DNA of 64,000 nt from Frateuria_A yonginensis (GCF_037137055.1 NZ_JBBBNY010000003.1:315271-379270); one strand, 5' to 3'. Shown: positions 42,735 through 51,456, numbered from the stretch's first letter. Made by a program: numbers and translations. The notes: generated from the letters alone by a model not told the origin.

Positions 42735-44135
42735 TCAGGCCACGCCGAGACCGTCGATGCCGCTGATCGCCAGCGGATCGAAACCCGCCAGTTCGGCGAA
42801 GTGCCGACCGCGTTCGGCGTAGTCGTGGAACTGGTCGAAGCTGGGCGCGCCTGGCGAGAGCAGCACCACGCCGCCCGCCGGCGCCAGCGCACGCGCGCGT
42901 GCCACCGCTTCCTCCAGGGTGGCGGCCTGCACCACCTCCCCCACGGTTTCCGCTTCCCGCAGCGCCCGCGCGATGCGTGGACCGTTGGCGCCTTGCGCCA
43001 CCAGCGCCAGGCGCGGCTGCCAGCTCACCGCCTCGACGAACTCCGACCAGTCCAGCCCGCGATCGTGTCCGCCGACGATCACGACCACCTCCGCGTCCCC
43101 CAGGCTGGCCAGCGCCGCCAGTGTCGCCTGGGGCGTGGTGCTGATGGAGTCGTTGATCCAGCGCCGCCCGTCGCGCTCGCCCAGCGGTTGCAGCCGGTGC
43201 GGCAGCGCACGGAAACGTGCCAGCGCGGGCGCCGCGGCGCGCGCGTCGTACCCCATCGCCTCGAGCGCGGCCAGCGCCGCGCAGGCGTTGAGCGCGTTGT
43301 GTTCGCCGGGCACCGGCAGATCCGCCACCGCGAAGACCGGCTCGCCCGCCCGGCAGATCGCACCCTCGCGCAGGTGCCAGCCCTCGGGCACGCCGAACAG
43401 GATGCGCTGCGGATGGGCGGCGGTGCGCGCCAGCAGCGTCTCCTGGGTGCCGTTGACCAGCAGCGTGCGCGCGGCGTCGGCCAGCCTGAGCTTGTCGGCG
43501 ACGTAGCGCTCGCGCGAACCGTGCCAGTCCAGGTGCTCCTCGTACAGGCTGGTCACCACGCCCAGCTCCAACGGCCCGGCCTCGCCGGTCTGGAAACTGG
43601 ACAGTTCCACCGCCCACAGCTGCGCCTGCGCGTCGAGCAGCTCCAGCAACGGCATGCCGATGTTGCCGGCCAGCGCCGTGCGTACGCCCAGGCCGCGCGC
43701 GAGGTGCGCGATCAGCGCGGTGGTGGTGCTCTTGCCCTTGGTGCCGGTGACCGCCACCACGCGCGCATCGGTCCGCTCGGCGAACCACAGCGCGGTGCCG
43801 GAGGTGATGCGCGTGCCGCGCGCCTGCGCGCCGAGCACGGCCGGCGCGTAGGCTGAAATGCCCGGGGATTTCACCACCACGTCGAAGCCGGCAAGCACCG
43901 CGGTGTCGGGTTCGGCGGTCTGCACCTGCAGCGGCGGATCGAAGGCGCGCGCGGCCTCCGCCTCGGCCGCCGGGCAGAACAGCACCAGCGGCTGCGCGCC
44001 GAGCCGCGCGCGCAGGGCACGCAGGGCGGCGCGCCCTTCCCGGCCGAATCCCCACACCGCCACCCGCCGGCCCACCAGGTCGGCAATGCGTATCGGCGGC
44101 CTGCCTTCCGGTCCGGGCGCGCGCGACTGCATCAT
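42735..44135 (-). CDS. murD2: MurD2: UDP-N-acetylmuramoyl-L-alanine--L-glutamate ligase
   Basis: A 466-residue Mur ligase. The N-terminal nucleotide-sugar domain reads VAVWGFGREGRAALRAL, the ATP P-loop is VTGTKGKSTTTALIAHL at about residue 130, and the C-terminal domain ends with VLLSPGAPSFDQFHDYAERG. In Xanthomonas the MurD2 branch adds L-glutamate rather than D-glutamate to UDP-MurNAc-L-Ala, and MurL then inverts the residue. Its start overlaps the murL stop by four bases (ATGA), which supports that role over ordinary MurD. The cell may have a standard murD elsewhere; the window does not show one. Confidence 0.85.
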   Translation of the reverse strand: MMQSRAPGPEGRPPIRIADLVGRRVAVWGFGREGRAALRALRARLGAQPLVLFCPAAEAEAARAFDPPLQVQTAEPDTAVLAGFDVVVKSPGISAYAPAVLGAQARGTRITSGTALWFAERTDARVVAVTGTKGKSTTTALIAHLARGLGVRTALAGNIGMPLLELLDAQAQLWAVELSSFQTGEAGPLELGVVTSLYEEHLDWHGSRERYVADKLRLADAARTLLVNGTQETLLARTAAHPQRILFGVPEGWHLREGAICRAGEPVFAVADLPVPGEHNALNACAALAALEAMGYDARAAAPALARFRALPHRLQPLGERDGRRWINDSISTTPQATLAALASLGDAEVVVIVGGHDRGLDWSEFVEAVSWQPRLALVAQGANGPRIARALREAETVGEVVQAATLEEAVARARALAPAGGVVLLSPGAPSFDQFHDYAERGRHFAELAGFDPLAISGIDGLGVA

Positions 44136-45490
44136 CCGATCGCCTGCAGGGCCGGCCGCAGCCGCATCGGCACGTGGTGTTCGGCCGACGGCACCAGCCA
44201 CGGCTCCAGCGCCAGCCGGGCCGGGTCGAGCTGCGGCAGGATCTCGCGGGCGAAGCGCGCGACCAGCGCGTCCTCCTGCCACTCGGGCCGCTGGCTCAAT
44301 GCGAACATGGCCGCGCGCGCCTCGGCGCCCTCGCCCACGCACTCGAACGGCTTGTGGTCCTGGTACTCGAGCAGCGCATCGAAGCCGGCCGCCTGGGTTT
44401 CGTCGTCCAGCAGGTTGCGGCCGAAGATCGACAGCAGCCGCGGCTTGGGCAGGAACGGCGCCAGCGCCAGGAACACGAAGTGGCACTTCGGGCACTGCCC
44501 GCACCAGCGGTCGGCCGGCTTCGGCCCGAGGATGCGGAAGTTGCGGTTGCAGCTGGAGAAGGCGTCGAAATAGGGCGTCAGGCGCGCGAAGGCGCGGGTG
44601 ACCGCCAGCTCGGAATAGGGCCGCAGCAGCGAGCAGTAGTCGAGGTCGGCCGCCACGTGCGTGTGCAGCCACCCGGCCAGCATCGCCTCGAAGGCGTAGC
44701 CCTTGCTCCACTGGTGGTTGACCTGCTGGCCCTCGTACTCGAGCGTGGCCGCGGAGGCGGAGCGCTCGTTGGCGAAGGCGATCGAATCGTAGCCGTAGAG
44801 GACGGCCGCGACCGCCAGGATCGCCGAGTTCACCGCCGTCACCGGCACGTGCCCGTTCCACGCGCCCAGCCGGTTCAGCTCGAACAGCAGCGGCGAAAGC
44901 TCGCGCTGGATGTTCAGCGTGGGCAGGCCGGTACGCTCGGCGCAGGCGGCGATCAGCGGGGAGTTGCCCACCCATACGGCGGTAGCCGCGCCGCCGATGG
45001 ACTTGATCGCTTCCGCCGCGACCAGCGAATCCTTGCCGCCGCCGATGGGGACGAGGGTCCGCGGCGGGAGGCCGAGCACGGGAGCTTCGCGCCCTCCCGA
45101 CCCCTCGCCCCGGAGGGGGGAGCGAGCGAGCCGCGGGAAAGCGATGCGGCCGCGCAGGTCCAGGCCGTTGCGATAGGCGAACTCGGCCAGGCCATGGAGG
45201 TACAGCGCATCGAGCAGGTCCGCGGTGGTGTCGTCCAGCGGCTCCGCTTCGATCTGCGGCGGCACGCCGGCCTTGTAGTAGCTCACGCCGGCGATCAAGT
45301 GCAGCAGCTTCAGCGCGGCGTCGAAGGCCTGCTGGCGCTCGGGCGGCAACGCCGGCGCGCTCGGGAAGCGGATGCGCTCGATCATCTCTTCGCCCTGGTC
45401 GAAGGCGTAGACCAGTTCGGCCACGCCGTCGGCGTAGGCGCAGCGGACGAAACGGAAAACCTGGGTGAGGCGGGGCTGGATGGTCGTCAC
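44132..45490 (-). CDS. murL: MurL: UDP-MurNAc-L-Ala-L-Glu epimerase
   Basis: A 452-residue cytoplasmic enzyme paired with MurD2. It contains a PP-loop-like ATP site (LVPIGGGKDSLVAAEAIKS, about residue 147), VNSAILAVAAVLYGYDSIAFANERSA split over two helices, and a Cys-rich RWCGQCPKCHFVF near residue 325. It epimerises the terminal L-Glu of UDP-MurNAc-L-Ala-L-Glu to D-Glu using ATP. Residues about 120-137 (RSPLRGEGSGGREAPVLG) are a copy of a dispersed intergenic repeat read in frame just ahead of the ATP site. The start is GTG with GGAGAG upstream. Confidence 0.85.
   Translation of the reverse strand: MTTIQPRLTQVFRFVRCAYADGVAELVYAFDQGEEMIERIRFPSAPALPPERQQAFDAALKLLHLIAGVSYYKAGVPPQIEAEPLDDTTADLLDALYLHGLAEFAYRNGLDLRGRIAFPRLARSPLRGEGSGGREAPVLGLPPRTLVPIGGGKDSLVAAEAIKSIGGAATAVWVGNSPLIAACAERTGLPTLNIQRELSPLLFELNRLGAWNGHVPVTAVNSAILAVAAVLYGYDSIAFANERSASAATLEYEGQQVNHQWSKGYAFEAMLAGWLHTHVAADLDYCSLLRPYSELAVTRAFARLTPYFDAFSSCNRNFRILGPKPADRWCGQCPKCHFVFLALAPFLPKPRLLSIFGRNLLDDETQAAGFDALLEYQDHKPFECVGEGAEARAAMFALSQRPEWQEDALVARFAREILPQLDPARLALEPWLVPSAEHHVPMRLRPALQAIG
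45080..45130. repeat. Dispersed GC-rich repeat within the murL reading frame
   Basis: CGCCCTCCCGACCCCTCGCC then CCGGAGGGGGGAGCGAGCGA. Same family as the insert in hrpA and the copies at 45.5, 46.0 and 48.8 kb. Translated as SPLRGEGSGGREAP. Confidence 0.6.
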
Positions 45491-45893
45491 TCGTCAATCT
45501 CTCCGGCAAGCCATGCGCCCTCTCCCCTCCGGCGGGAGGGCTGGGGTGAGGACCAGGCGCTCGCCAACGCCTCCATCGGCACCTCGGGCACGCTCTCGAT
45601 GTTCATCAGTACGTCATTGTTCCAGAAACACAGTACGCGGCAGCCCTTGTTCTGACGGTAACGCGTGCGCGCCTCGTCGTGGTCCTCTGGCCGAAACGCT
45701 GGCTGCCGTCGGGCTCCACGAACAGCATGCGCTCGGCGCAAACGAAATCGACGGCGTAGCGGTCGATCCCGTGCTGGCGGCGGAACTTGCACCCATCGGG
45801 CTGCCGGTTCCGCGGGCGGTACCAGAGCGCCTGTTCGGCGCCGGTCATGCCACGACGCAGTCCACGCGCCCTGTCTACGCTCATGCGCTTCAT
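45487..45893 (-). pseudogene. DUF559 endonuclease-like gene, frameshifted
   Basis: The first frame (from ATG 45893) reads MTGAEQALWYRPRNRQPDG, then CKFRRQHGIDRYAVDFVCAE and VEPDGSQRFGQR before going wrong. The family continues in another frame as DHDEARTRYRQNKGCRVLCF and WNNDVLMNIESVPEVPMEAL. The break lies near 45690-45700. DUF559 proteins are small restriction-endonuclease-fold proteins related to very-short-patch-repair nucleases. The 3' end runs into a dispersed repeat (45515-45556) and the murL start. A sequencing error could give the same picture. Confidence 0.75.
45515..45556. repeat. Dispersed GC-rich repeat
   Basis: GCGCCCTCTCCCCTCCGGCG followed by GGAGGGCTGGGGTGAGGACC. Copy of the family also seen in hrpA and murL; lies at the 3' end of the DUF559 pseudogene, just ahead of murL. 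Confidence 0.7.
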
Positions 45894-45931
45894 CCTTGAA
45901 GCCTCCCTCGGTGGAAGTCCGTCGCCGGAGC

Positions 45932-46040
45932 GCCTCTCACCCCGACCCTCTCCTGGAGAGAGGGAGCAAAAGCAGGGCCCCGGTCAATGCTCATTCTGCG
46001 CCGAGCCAGCTCCCTCCCCGGGTCGGGGTGAGGACCGGGG
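45932..46040. repeat. Pair of dispersed GC-rich repeats
   Basis: CCTCTCACCCCGACCCTCTC with a GGAGAGAGGGAGC arm at 45932-45968, and AGCTCCCTCCCCGGGTCGGG then GTGAGGACCGGGG at 46008-46040. They fill the gap between the DUF559 pseudogene and the lysC-lysA stop. Confidence 0.65.
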
Positions 46041-46046
46041 CTCGCC

Positions 46047-48665
46047 TCAATCCTCCAGGATCACCTCGTCCGCCTCCTCCCTCAGGTTGTACCGCGAGGA
46101 CATCACCTTGCCGTATGCCCCGGCCTGGGCGATCAGCATCACGTCGCCCTCCTCCGACTCGGGCAGCCGGCGGTCCGTGCCCAGCACGTCGCCGGACTCG
46201 CAGATCGGCCCGACCACCTGGTAGAGGACCTCGCCCGGCGCGTCCAGCCGCGAGAGGTTCGCGATCTCGTGCCAGGCGTCGTACAGGGTCGGGCGGATCA
46301 GGCTGTCCATGCCGGTGTCCACGCCGAGATAGCGCAACGTGCCCTTGGCCTTGGCCTGGGTGACCCGCGCCAGCAGCACGCCGGCGTCGGCGACCAGGTA
46401 GCGGCCCGGCTCCATCCACAGCCCGTAGTGCGGGTACGCGGCCTTGACCACGCGTAGCGCACGGTCCAGTGCGGCGACGTCCAGCGGCGCCTCGCCAGGG
46501 TGCGAGGGCACGCCCAGGCCACCGCCGATGTTCAGGAAGGCCACGCTGCCGATGCGTTCGGCCAGGCTCGCCAGCTGCGCGTAGACCTCGCCCCAATGGC
46601 CCGGATCGAGCACACCCGAGCCCAGATGCGCATGCAGGCCGCGCACGCTGACCTGGTGCGCATCGGCGAGGCGCAGGAAGGCATCCAGCTGCTCGACCGG
46701 CAGGCCGAACTTGCTGCCGTCGCCGCCGGTGCGCACCTTCTCGTGGTGGCCGAGGCCCCGGCCCAGGTCGACCCGCAGCACTACCTCGCGGCCACGGAAC
46801 AGCTCGCCCCAGTGTTCCAGCGGATGCAGCGCGTCCAGCGTGACCGTGGCGCGGGTCGCCAACGCCTCGGCGTAGTCGGCGCGACGGGCGAAGTTCGGGG
46901 TGAACAGCAGCGGCGCGTGGGCCGGCACCGCCCCCGCCACCGCGCGCAGCTCGCCCGGCGACACGCACTCGAAGGCGAAGCCTTCCTCCGCCAGCGCGCG
47001 CAGGATCGCCGGATGGGTGTTGGCCTTGACCGCGTAATGCAGCCGGTCCACCGCGCCCAGCGACTTGAGCGCACGCGCCTGCGCACGCACCGTGGGCAGG
47101 TGGTAGACGTAGCGCGGCGTGGCCTCCTGCGCGAGCGCCAGCAGGCGCGTGCGCGCGGCCGGACCGCGCCACCAGGCCACGGCCTGCGCCGCCGCCTCGC
47201 CACCGCCGTACAGCGCCTGCCAGCTCGGCCCGAACAGCGCGCTGTCGTCGGTACGCAGCGCGCCGGCGGCGATCAGCAGCTCGTGCAGGTGCGGCAGCAG
47301 TTCGTCGACCACCGCCTCGTCCACCACGAAGGTCAGGTTGAGGTTGTTGGACGACTGCGAGATCAGGTGCACGCGCAACTGCCCGAACTCGGCCAGCACG
47401 GTCGAAAGCGTGTGCAGCATCGAGCGCATGCCGCGGCCGACCAGCGTGATCGCCGCGCAGGGTGCGATCACCTTGACCCGGCACACCTTGGCGAGGTCGC
47501 TCGCCAGCGCGGCCACCGCGTCGGAGTCGAGCAGGTTCTCGGTGGGATCGAGCGACACCGTCACGTTGGTCTCCGCCGAGCCGATCAGGTCGACCGACAG
47601 GCCGTGCTTCTTGAATTCGCCGAACACGTCGGCCAGGAAGCCGACCTGCTGCCACATGCCGACCGATTCCATCGACACCAGGGTGAGGCCCTTGCGCGCG
47701 CTGATCGCCTTGACCGAGGGCGCATGCTCGCGTACCTCCGGACCGATCACCGTACCTTCCAGCTCGGGCCGGTTGGTGTCCTTGATCAGCAGCGGCACGC
47801 GCGGCTCGCGCAGCGGCGAGAGGCAACGCGGGTGCAGCACCTTGGCGCCGGTGGTGGCGATCTCCTGCGCCTCCTCGTAGTCCAGTTTCTGCAGCAGGCG
47901 CGCGCCCGGCACCTGGCGCGGGTTGGCGGTGAACATGCCGGCCACGTCGGTCCAGATCTCCACCCGTTGCGCCTTCAGCAAGGCGCCGAAATACGCCGCC
48001 GAGGTGTCGGAACCGCCGCGACCGAGCAGCACCGTGCGTCCGCACTCCTCGCGGGCGATGAAGCCCTGGGTGATGAATACCTCGCCCAGCGCGGCCAGGC
48101 GCGCGGCCAGCGCCGGATCGTGGCGCGCCTCGACCGTGGCCGAGAGCAGGCGCGTGCGCTCGTTCTGGTTGGGCAGCGCGATCGCGGCCAGGCAGTCGCG
48201 CGCGTCCAACCACTGCGTCGGCAGGCCGGCCGCGCTGAGATAGGCCGCGCCCAGCGTGCTGGACATCAGCTCGCCGTGGGCCTGTACCTGCGCGGCCCAG
48301 GCGAGCTCGCCCAGCGCGGCCGGACCGTCGACGGCCAGCGCCGCCAGATCGGCCAGGCGCGCGGCGAGCGTGTCCGGCAGCGGCAGCTGCATGTGGCCCA
48401 GCAGGTCGTGGTGGCGTTGCGCGATCGCATCGGCCGCCGCCTTGCGTTTGTCCCCGTTGCCCTCGCCGCACAGCTGTTTGAGTGCGTCGGTGATGCCGGT
48501 GAGCGCGGACACGACGACCAGCACGCGGGCGCCTTCGGCGCGGCGGCTGGCGATCAGCTCACGGATGTTCTGCCAGCGCGGCAGCGTCGCGACCGACGTG
48601 CCGCCGAACTTCATCACGATCCAGGGCGCGTCCGCCGGAAGCGGCGCGGGGTTTTGCGGGGTCAC
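46047..48665 (-). CDS. Bifunctional aspartate kinase / diaminopimelate decarboxylase
   Basis: An 872-residue fusion of the first and last enzymes of lysine synthesis. The aspartokinase half (to about 480) shows WIVMKFGGTSVATL, GRGGSDTSAAYFGALL and two ACT-type regions around MESVGMWQQVGFLADVF and QSSNNLNLTFVVDE. The decarboxylase half (from about 500) has the PLP lysine in HYAVKANTHP (about 547), the HLGSG loop (HAHLGSGV), and the substrate Cys in GPICESGDVLG. The fusion is characteristic of Xanthomonadales. The start is GTG 48665 with TGGAG five bases upstream; upstream in-frame residues look non-coding. Placing both ends of the pathway on one chain may balance flux or feedback. Confidence 0.92.
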   Translation of the reverse strand: MTPQNPAPLPADAPWIVMKFGGTSVATLPRWQNIRELIASRRAEGARVLVVVSALTGITDALKQLCGEGNGDKRKAAADAIAQRHHDLLGHMQLPLPDTLAARLADLAALAVDGPAALGELAWAAQVQAHGELMSSTLGAAYLSAAGLPTQWLDARDCLAAIALPNQNERTRLLSATVEARHDPALAARLAALGEVFITQGFIAREECGRTVLLGRGGSDTSAAYFGALLKAQRVEIWTDVAGMFTANPRQVPGARLLQKLDYEEAQEIATTGAKVLHPRCLSPLREPRVPLLIKDTNRPELEGTVIGPEVREHAPSVKAISARKGLTLVSMESVGMWQQVGFLADVFGEFKKHGLSVDLIGSAETNVTVSLDPTENLLDSDAVAALASDLAKVCRVKVIAPCAAITLVGRGMRSMLHTLSTVLAEFGQLRVHLISQSSNNLNLTFVVDEAVVDELLPHLHELLIAAGALRTDDSALFGPSWQALYGGGEAAAQAVAWWRGPAARTRLLALAQEATPRYVYHLPTVRAQARALKSLGAVDRLHYAVKANTHPAILRALAEEGFAFECVSPGELRAVAGAVPAHAPLLFTPNFARRADYAEALATRATVTLDALHPLEHWGELFRGREVVLRVDLGRGLGHHEKVRTGGDGSKFGLPVEQLDAFLRLADAHQVSVRGLHAHLGSGVLDPGHWGEVYAQLASLAERIGSVAFLNIGGGLGVPSHPGEAPLDVAALDRALRVVKAAYPHYGLWMEPGRYLVADAGVLLARVTQAKAKGTLRYLGVDTGMDSLIRPTLYDAWHEIANLSRLDAPGEVLYQVVGPICESGDVLGTDRRLPESEEGDVMLIAQAGAYGKVMSSRYNLREEADEVILED

Positions 48666-49017
48666 GAGGGCTCCATTGCGGTGGTGGGAAAAGGCAATCG
48701 CGCCAGTGTTGCGCTGCCGCAAAGGAATTGCAATGGCATTCTGGTGGCGCGCATATGGCCGTTTAGCCATCCAAACAACGCGCATGGGCAGAGCGCCCCC
48801 TCTCCCCTCCGGTGAGAGGTCGGGGTGACGGGGCGGCCTGGTCTCGGCCCGGTCTAGGAAGCGCCAGTCCAGCCGGGGCTTCTCACGAGCCCCAGTCCCT
48901 GACCTCGATCCGCCTTCTGGAGGGGAGAGGAAGCAGAGCGGCGCCTCGCAGGCCCTGGCTCACCTCAATCCTCTCCCCGGTGGACAGCGCAGGCGAAGGC
49001 GTGCGCCGCGCGCCGCG
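48666..49017. other. Gene-free region between fumarase and lysC-lysA with dispersed repeats
   Basis: A 352-bp gap. It contains copies of the GC-rich repeat family at 48789-48835 (CCCCCTCTCCCCTCCGGTGA) and a partial inverted one at 48915-48935 and 48960-48985. The AT-richer part near 48720-48775 probably holds the lysC-lysA promoter, but I cannot pick clear -35/-10 boxes. No lysine riboswitch pattern was recognised. Confidence 0.45.
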
Positions 49018-50532
49018 TCATTGCACGACCACGGGGATCTTGCCGATCCGCGCCTGCCACTCCTTCGGCCCGGTCTGGTGCACCGAGGTGCCGGCCGAAT
49101 CGACCGCCACGGTCACCGGCATGTCCCTGACCTCGAACTCGTAGATCGCTTCCATGCCGAGGTCGGCGAAGCCCACCACGCGGCTGGCCTTGATCGCCTT
49201 GGACACCAGGTAGGCGGCGCCGCCCACCGCCATCAGGTAGACCGAGCGGTGCCTCTTGATCGCCTCGATCGCGGCCGGGCCACGTTCGGCCTTGCCGACC
49301 ATGCCGAGCAGGCCGGTCTGCGCCAGCACCTGTTCGGTGAACTTGTCCATGCGCGTGGCGGTGGTCGGGCCGGCCGGACCGACCACCTCGTCGCGCACCG
49401 GATCGACCGGGCCGACGTAGTAGATGAAGCGGCCGTTGAAGTCGACCGGCAGCGGCTCGCCCTTGTTCAGCATGTCCACCATGCGCTTGTGCGCGGCATC
49501 GCGGCCGGTCAGCAGCCTGCCGTTGAGCAGCAGCACCTCGCCCGGCTTCCAGCTCGCGACCTCCTCGCGGGTGACCGTGTCGAGGTCCACGCGGCGCCCC
49601 TTGGAGGCGTCGTAGGTGAGCCTGGGCCAGTGCTCCAGCGACGGCGGTTCGAGCATCACCGGACCGGAGCCGTCCAGCGTGAAGTGCGCATGGCGGGTGG
49701 CCGCGCAGTTGGGGATCATCGCCACCGGCAGGTTGGCCGCATGCGTCGGGTAATCCTTGATCTTCACGTCGAGCACGGTGGTCAGCCCGCCCAGCCCCTG
49801 CGCGCCGATGCCGAGCGCGTTGACCTTCTCGTACAGCTCGATGCGCAGTTCCTCGATGCGGTTGGAGGGCCCGCGCGCGATCAGCTCCTGGATGTCGATG
49901 TGCTCCATCAGCGACTCCTTGGCCAGCAGCATGGCCTTCTCGGCGGTGCCGCCGATGCCGATGCCGAGCATGCCCGGCGGGCACCAGCCCGCGCCCATGG
50001 TCGGCACGGTCCTGAGCACCCAGTCGACGATGGAGTCGGACGGGTTGAGCATGACGAACTTGGACTTCGCCTCGGAGCCGCCACCCTTGGCCGCGACGAT
50101 GACCTCGACCGTATCGCCCGGCACGATCGACATGTTGATCACCGCCGGGGTGTTGTCGCGCGTGTTGAGGCGCTTGCCGGCCGGGTCGGCCAGCACGCTG
50201 GCGCGCAGCTTGTTGTCGGGGTGGTTGTAGGCGCGGCGCACGCCCTCGTTGATCATGTCCTCGAGGCTCATGGTGGCCTCCCAGCGCACGTTCATGCCGA
50301 CCTTGAGGAACACGGTGACGATGCCGGTGTCCTGGCACAGCGGACGATGGCCCTCGGCCGCCATGCGCGAGTTGATCAGGATCTGCGCCATGGCGTCGCG
50401 CGCTGCGGGCGATTCCTCGCGCTCGTAGGCGGCGGCCAGGCTGGTGATGTAGTCGACCGGGTGGTAGTAGCTGATGTACTGCAGCGCGTCGGCGACGGAC
50501 TGGATCAGGTCGTCTTGCTTGATGGTGGTCAT
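49018..50532 (-). CDS. Class I (iron-sulfur) fumarate hydratase
   Basis: A 504-residue single-chain class I fumarase that interconverts fumarate and malate in the TCA cycle. The three [4Fe-4S] cysteines are visible in CQDTGIVTVF (about 66), WCPPGMLGIGIGG (about 183) and PNCAATRHAHF (about 274). Alpha and beta regions are fused as in E. coli FumA/FumB. The C-terminal part contains PVDPVRDEVVGPAGPTTATR, typical of the beta domain. The start ATG 50532 has no strong ribosome site. The cluster makes the enzyme oxidation-sensitive. Confidence 0.93.
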   Translation of the reverse strand: MTTIKQDDLIQSVADALQYISYYHPVDYITSLAAAYEREESPAARDAMAQILINSRMAAEGHRPLCQDTGIVTVFLKVGMNVRWEATMSLEDMINEGVRRAYNHPDNKLRASVLADPAGKRLNTRDNTPAVINMSIVPGDTVEVIVAAKGGGSEAKSKFVMLNPSDSIVDWVLRTVPTMGAGWCPPGMLGIGIGGTAEKAMLLAKESLMEHIDIQELIARGPSNRIEELRIELYEKVNALGIGAQGLGGLTTVLDVKIKDYPTHAANLPVAMIPNCAATRHAHFTLDGSGPVMLEPPSLEHWPRLTYDASKGRRVDLDTVTREEVASWKPGEVLLLNGRLLTGRDAAHKRMVDMLNKGEPLPVDFNGRFIYYVGPVDPVRDEVVGPAGPTTATRMDKFTEQVLAQTGLLGMVGKAERGPAAIEAIKRHRSVYLMAVGGAAYLVSKAIKASRVVGFADLGMEAIYEFEVRDMPVTVAVDSAGTSVHQTGPKEWQARIGKIPVVVQ

Positions 50533-50604
50533 GGGCGGCTTCGCTGGGACGCGCCACCTTGCGCGGCGCATGAGCCCGCTATTGTGCCGCAGCCGGGCAG
50601 GACG

Positions 50605-50640
50605 GAAAAAGGCAACGGCCGCGCGAGGCGGCCGTTGCCT
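50605..50640 (-). terminator. Rho-independent terminator of the outer-membrane barrel gene
   Basis: GGCAACGGCCGC and GCGGCCGTTGCC form a 12-bp perfect stem with a GCGAG loop. On the minus strand it is followed by TTTTT. It lies 25 bp after the stop of the barrel gene and just ahead of the fumarase start. Confidence 0.85.
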
Positions 50641-50664
50641 GTGCTCTACTTCGCTTTCCGTGGT

Positions 50665-51306
50665 TCAGAAACGGTACTCGGCCGATACCATGTAGGTGCC
50701 GATGTTGCCGTGCACCGAGACGCCGTCCTGCGCAGCCTTGGCATGGTAGTTGTCGTAATTGAGGCCCATGCTGAAGCTAGGGGCAAAGTCGTAACCCACG
50801 CCCACCCCGCCGTACCAGCCATCGCCATCGCCGTTTCCACTCAGATAGCCCCCCTGGTGGGTGCTGTTGTCGTAGGCGGACGCCTTGAGATCGCCCTTGG
50901 AGCGCAGCCAGCCTCCGCGGGCCGAGACGTACCAATGGCTCGCGAAGCCGTACTTGCCATTGATACCGAGCATCCACCCGGTGGCGCCAAGGTCGGCATG
51001 CGCGACATAGGTGCCGTCGTTGTAGTCGGCGGTGACCTTGCCCAGATCGACGTAACCGCCCTCGATGCCCAGGTCGAAGGCCTGGCTGGCGTGCCACATG
51101 TAGCCGAAACGCAGCGCGCCAGCGGTGTCCTTGTCGTCCAGCGCGTAGCCCAGTCCGTCGGTGCGACCGACGTGGTACTGCGCCTGGCCCACGCCGGCGT
51201 TGATGAAGAATGCACCGTTGCCGTTGCCGTTGCCATCGGCGGCGGCGGCCGAGGCGGACGCGACGGCCAGCGCCGCGCCGAGGGCGGCGGTCAGAAGCTT
51301 GTTCAT
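50665..51306 (-). CDS. Small outer-membrane beta-barrel protein (OmpA/opacity-type fold)
   Basis: A 213-residue protein. A signal peptide (MNKLLTAALGAALAVASASA) is followed by a short Gly/Asn-rich stretch (DGNGNGNGAFF) and eight or so amphipathic strands: INAGVGQAQYHV, LRFGYMWHASQAFDLGIEGGY, GINGKYGFASHWYVSARGGW. It ends in the C-terminal Phe (MVSAEYRF) that guides barrel insertion. The ATG at 51306 has GGGAG seven bases upstream. It is a single-gene unit: a probable -10 TAGAAT lies at 51372-51377 (minus strand) and a clear terminator follows. The function is unknown; OmpW is another possibility. Confidence 0.8.
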   Translation of the reverse strand: MNKLLTAALGAALAVASASAAAADGNGNGNGAFFINAGVGQAQYHVGRTDGLGYALDDKDTAGALRFGYMWHASQAFDLGIEGGYVDLGKVTADYNDGTYVAHADLGATGWMLGINGKYGFASHWYVSARGGWLRSKGDLKASAYDNSTHQGGYLSGNGDGDGWYGGVGVGYDFAPSFSMGLNYDNYHAKAAQDGVSVHGNIGTYMVSAEYRF

Positions 51307-51398
51307 GCGTGACTCCCTGTTCCTTGGTGTTGGTATCGGCACGTCCGGCCGGGGATGCCGGACGGCCGCGAATTCTAGCCACCGGTGCCCGTGCTGGC

Positions 51399-51416
51399 TG
51401 TAGGTGATCACCTACA
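51399..51416. promoter_or_regulatory. Perfect 18-bp palindrome between divergent genes
   Basis: TGTAGGTGATCACCTACA is its own reverse complement. It lies between the barrel gene (start 51306) and the PhzF-like gene (start 51457), near the expected promoter positions of both, and is most likely an operator for a dimeric regulator. I do not recognise the regulator. Confidence 0.6.
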
Positions 51417-51456
51417 CTGGCTGCCTGTCCTTGCCCCATCGTTCCTGCGAGGTTCC

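Noticed and set aside
42735..45509. A 924-codon minus-strand frame that would fuse a long Arg-rich N-terminus to MurD2
   Set aside because: The first half is MurL read in the wrong frame. The ATGA overlap of murL and murD2 gives the real boundary.
46500..48815. Plus-strand 771-codon open frame opposite lysC-lysA
   Set aside because: Antisense shadow; the minus strand encodes the well-conserved fusion enzyme.
48666..49017. Lysine riboswitch ahead of lysC-lysA
   Set aside because: The conserved core helices of the L box could not be found; the leader is short and occupied by dispersed repeats.
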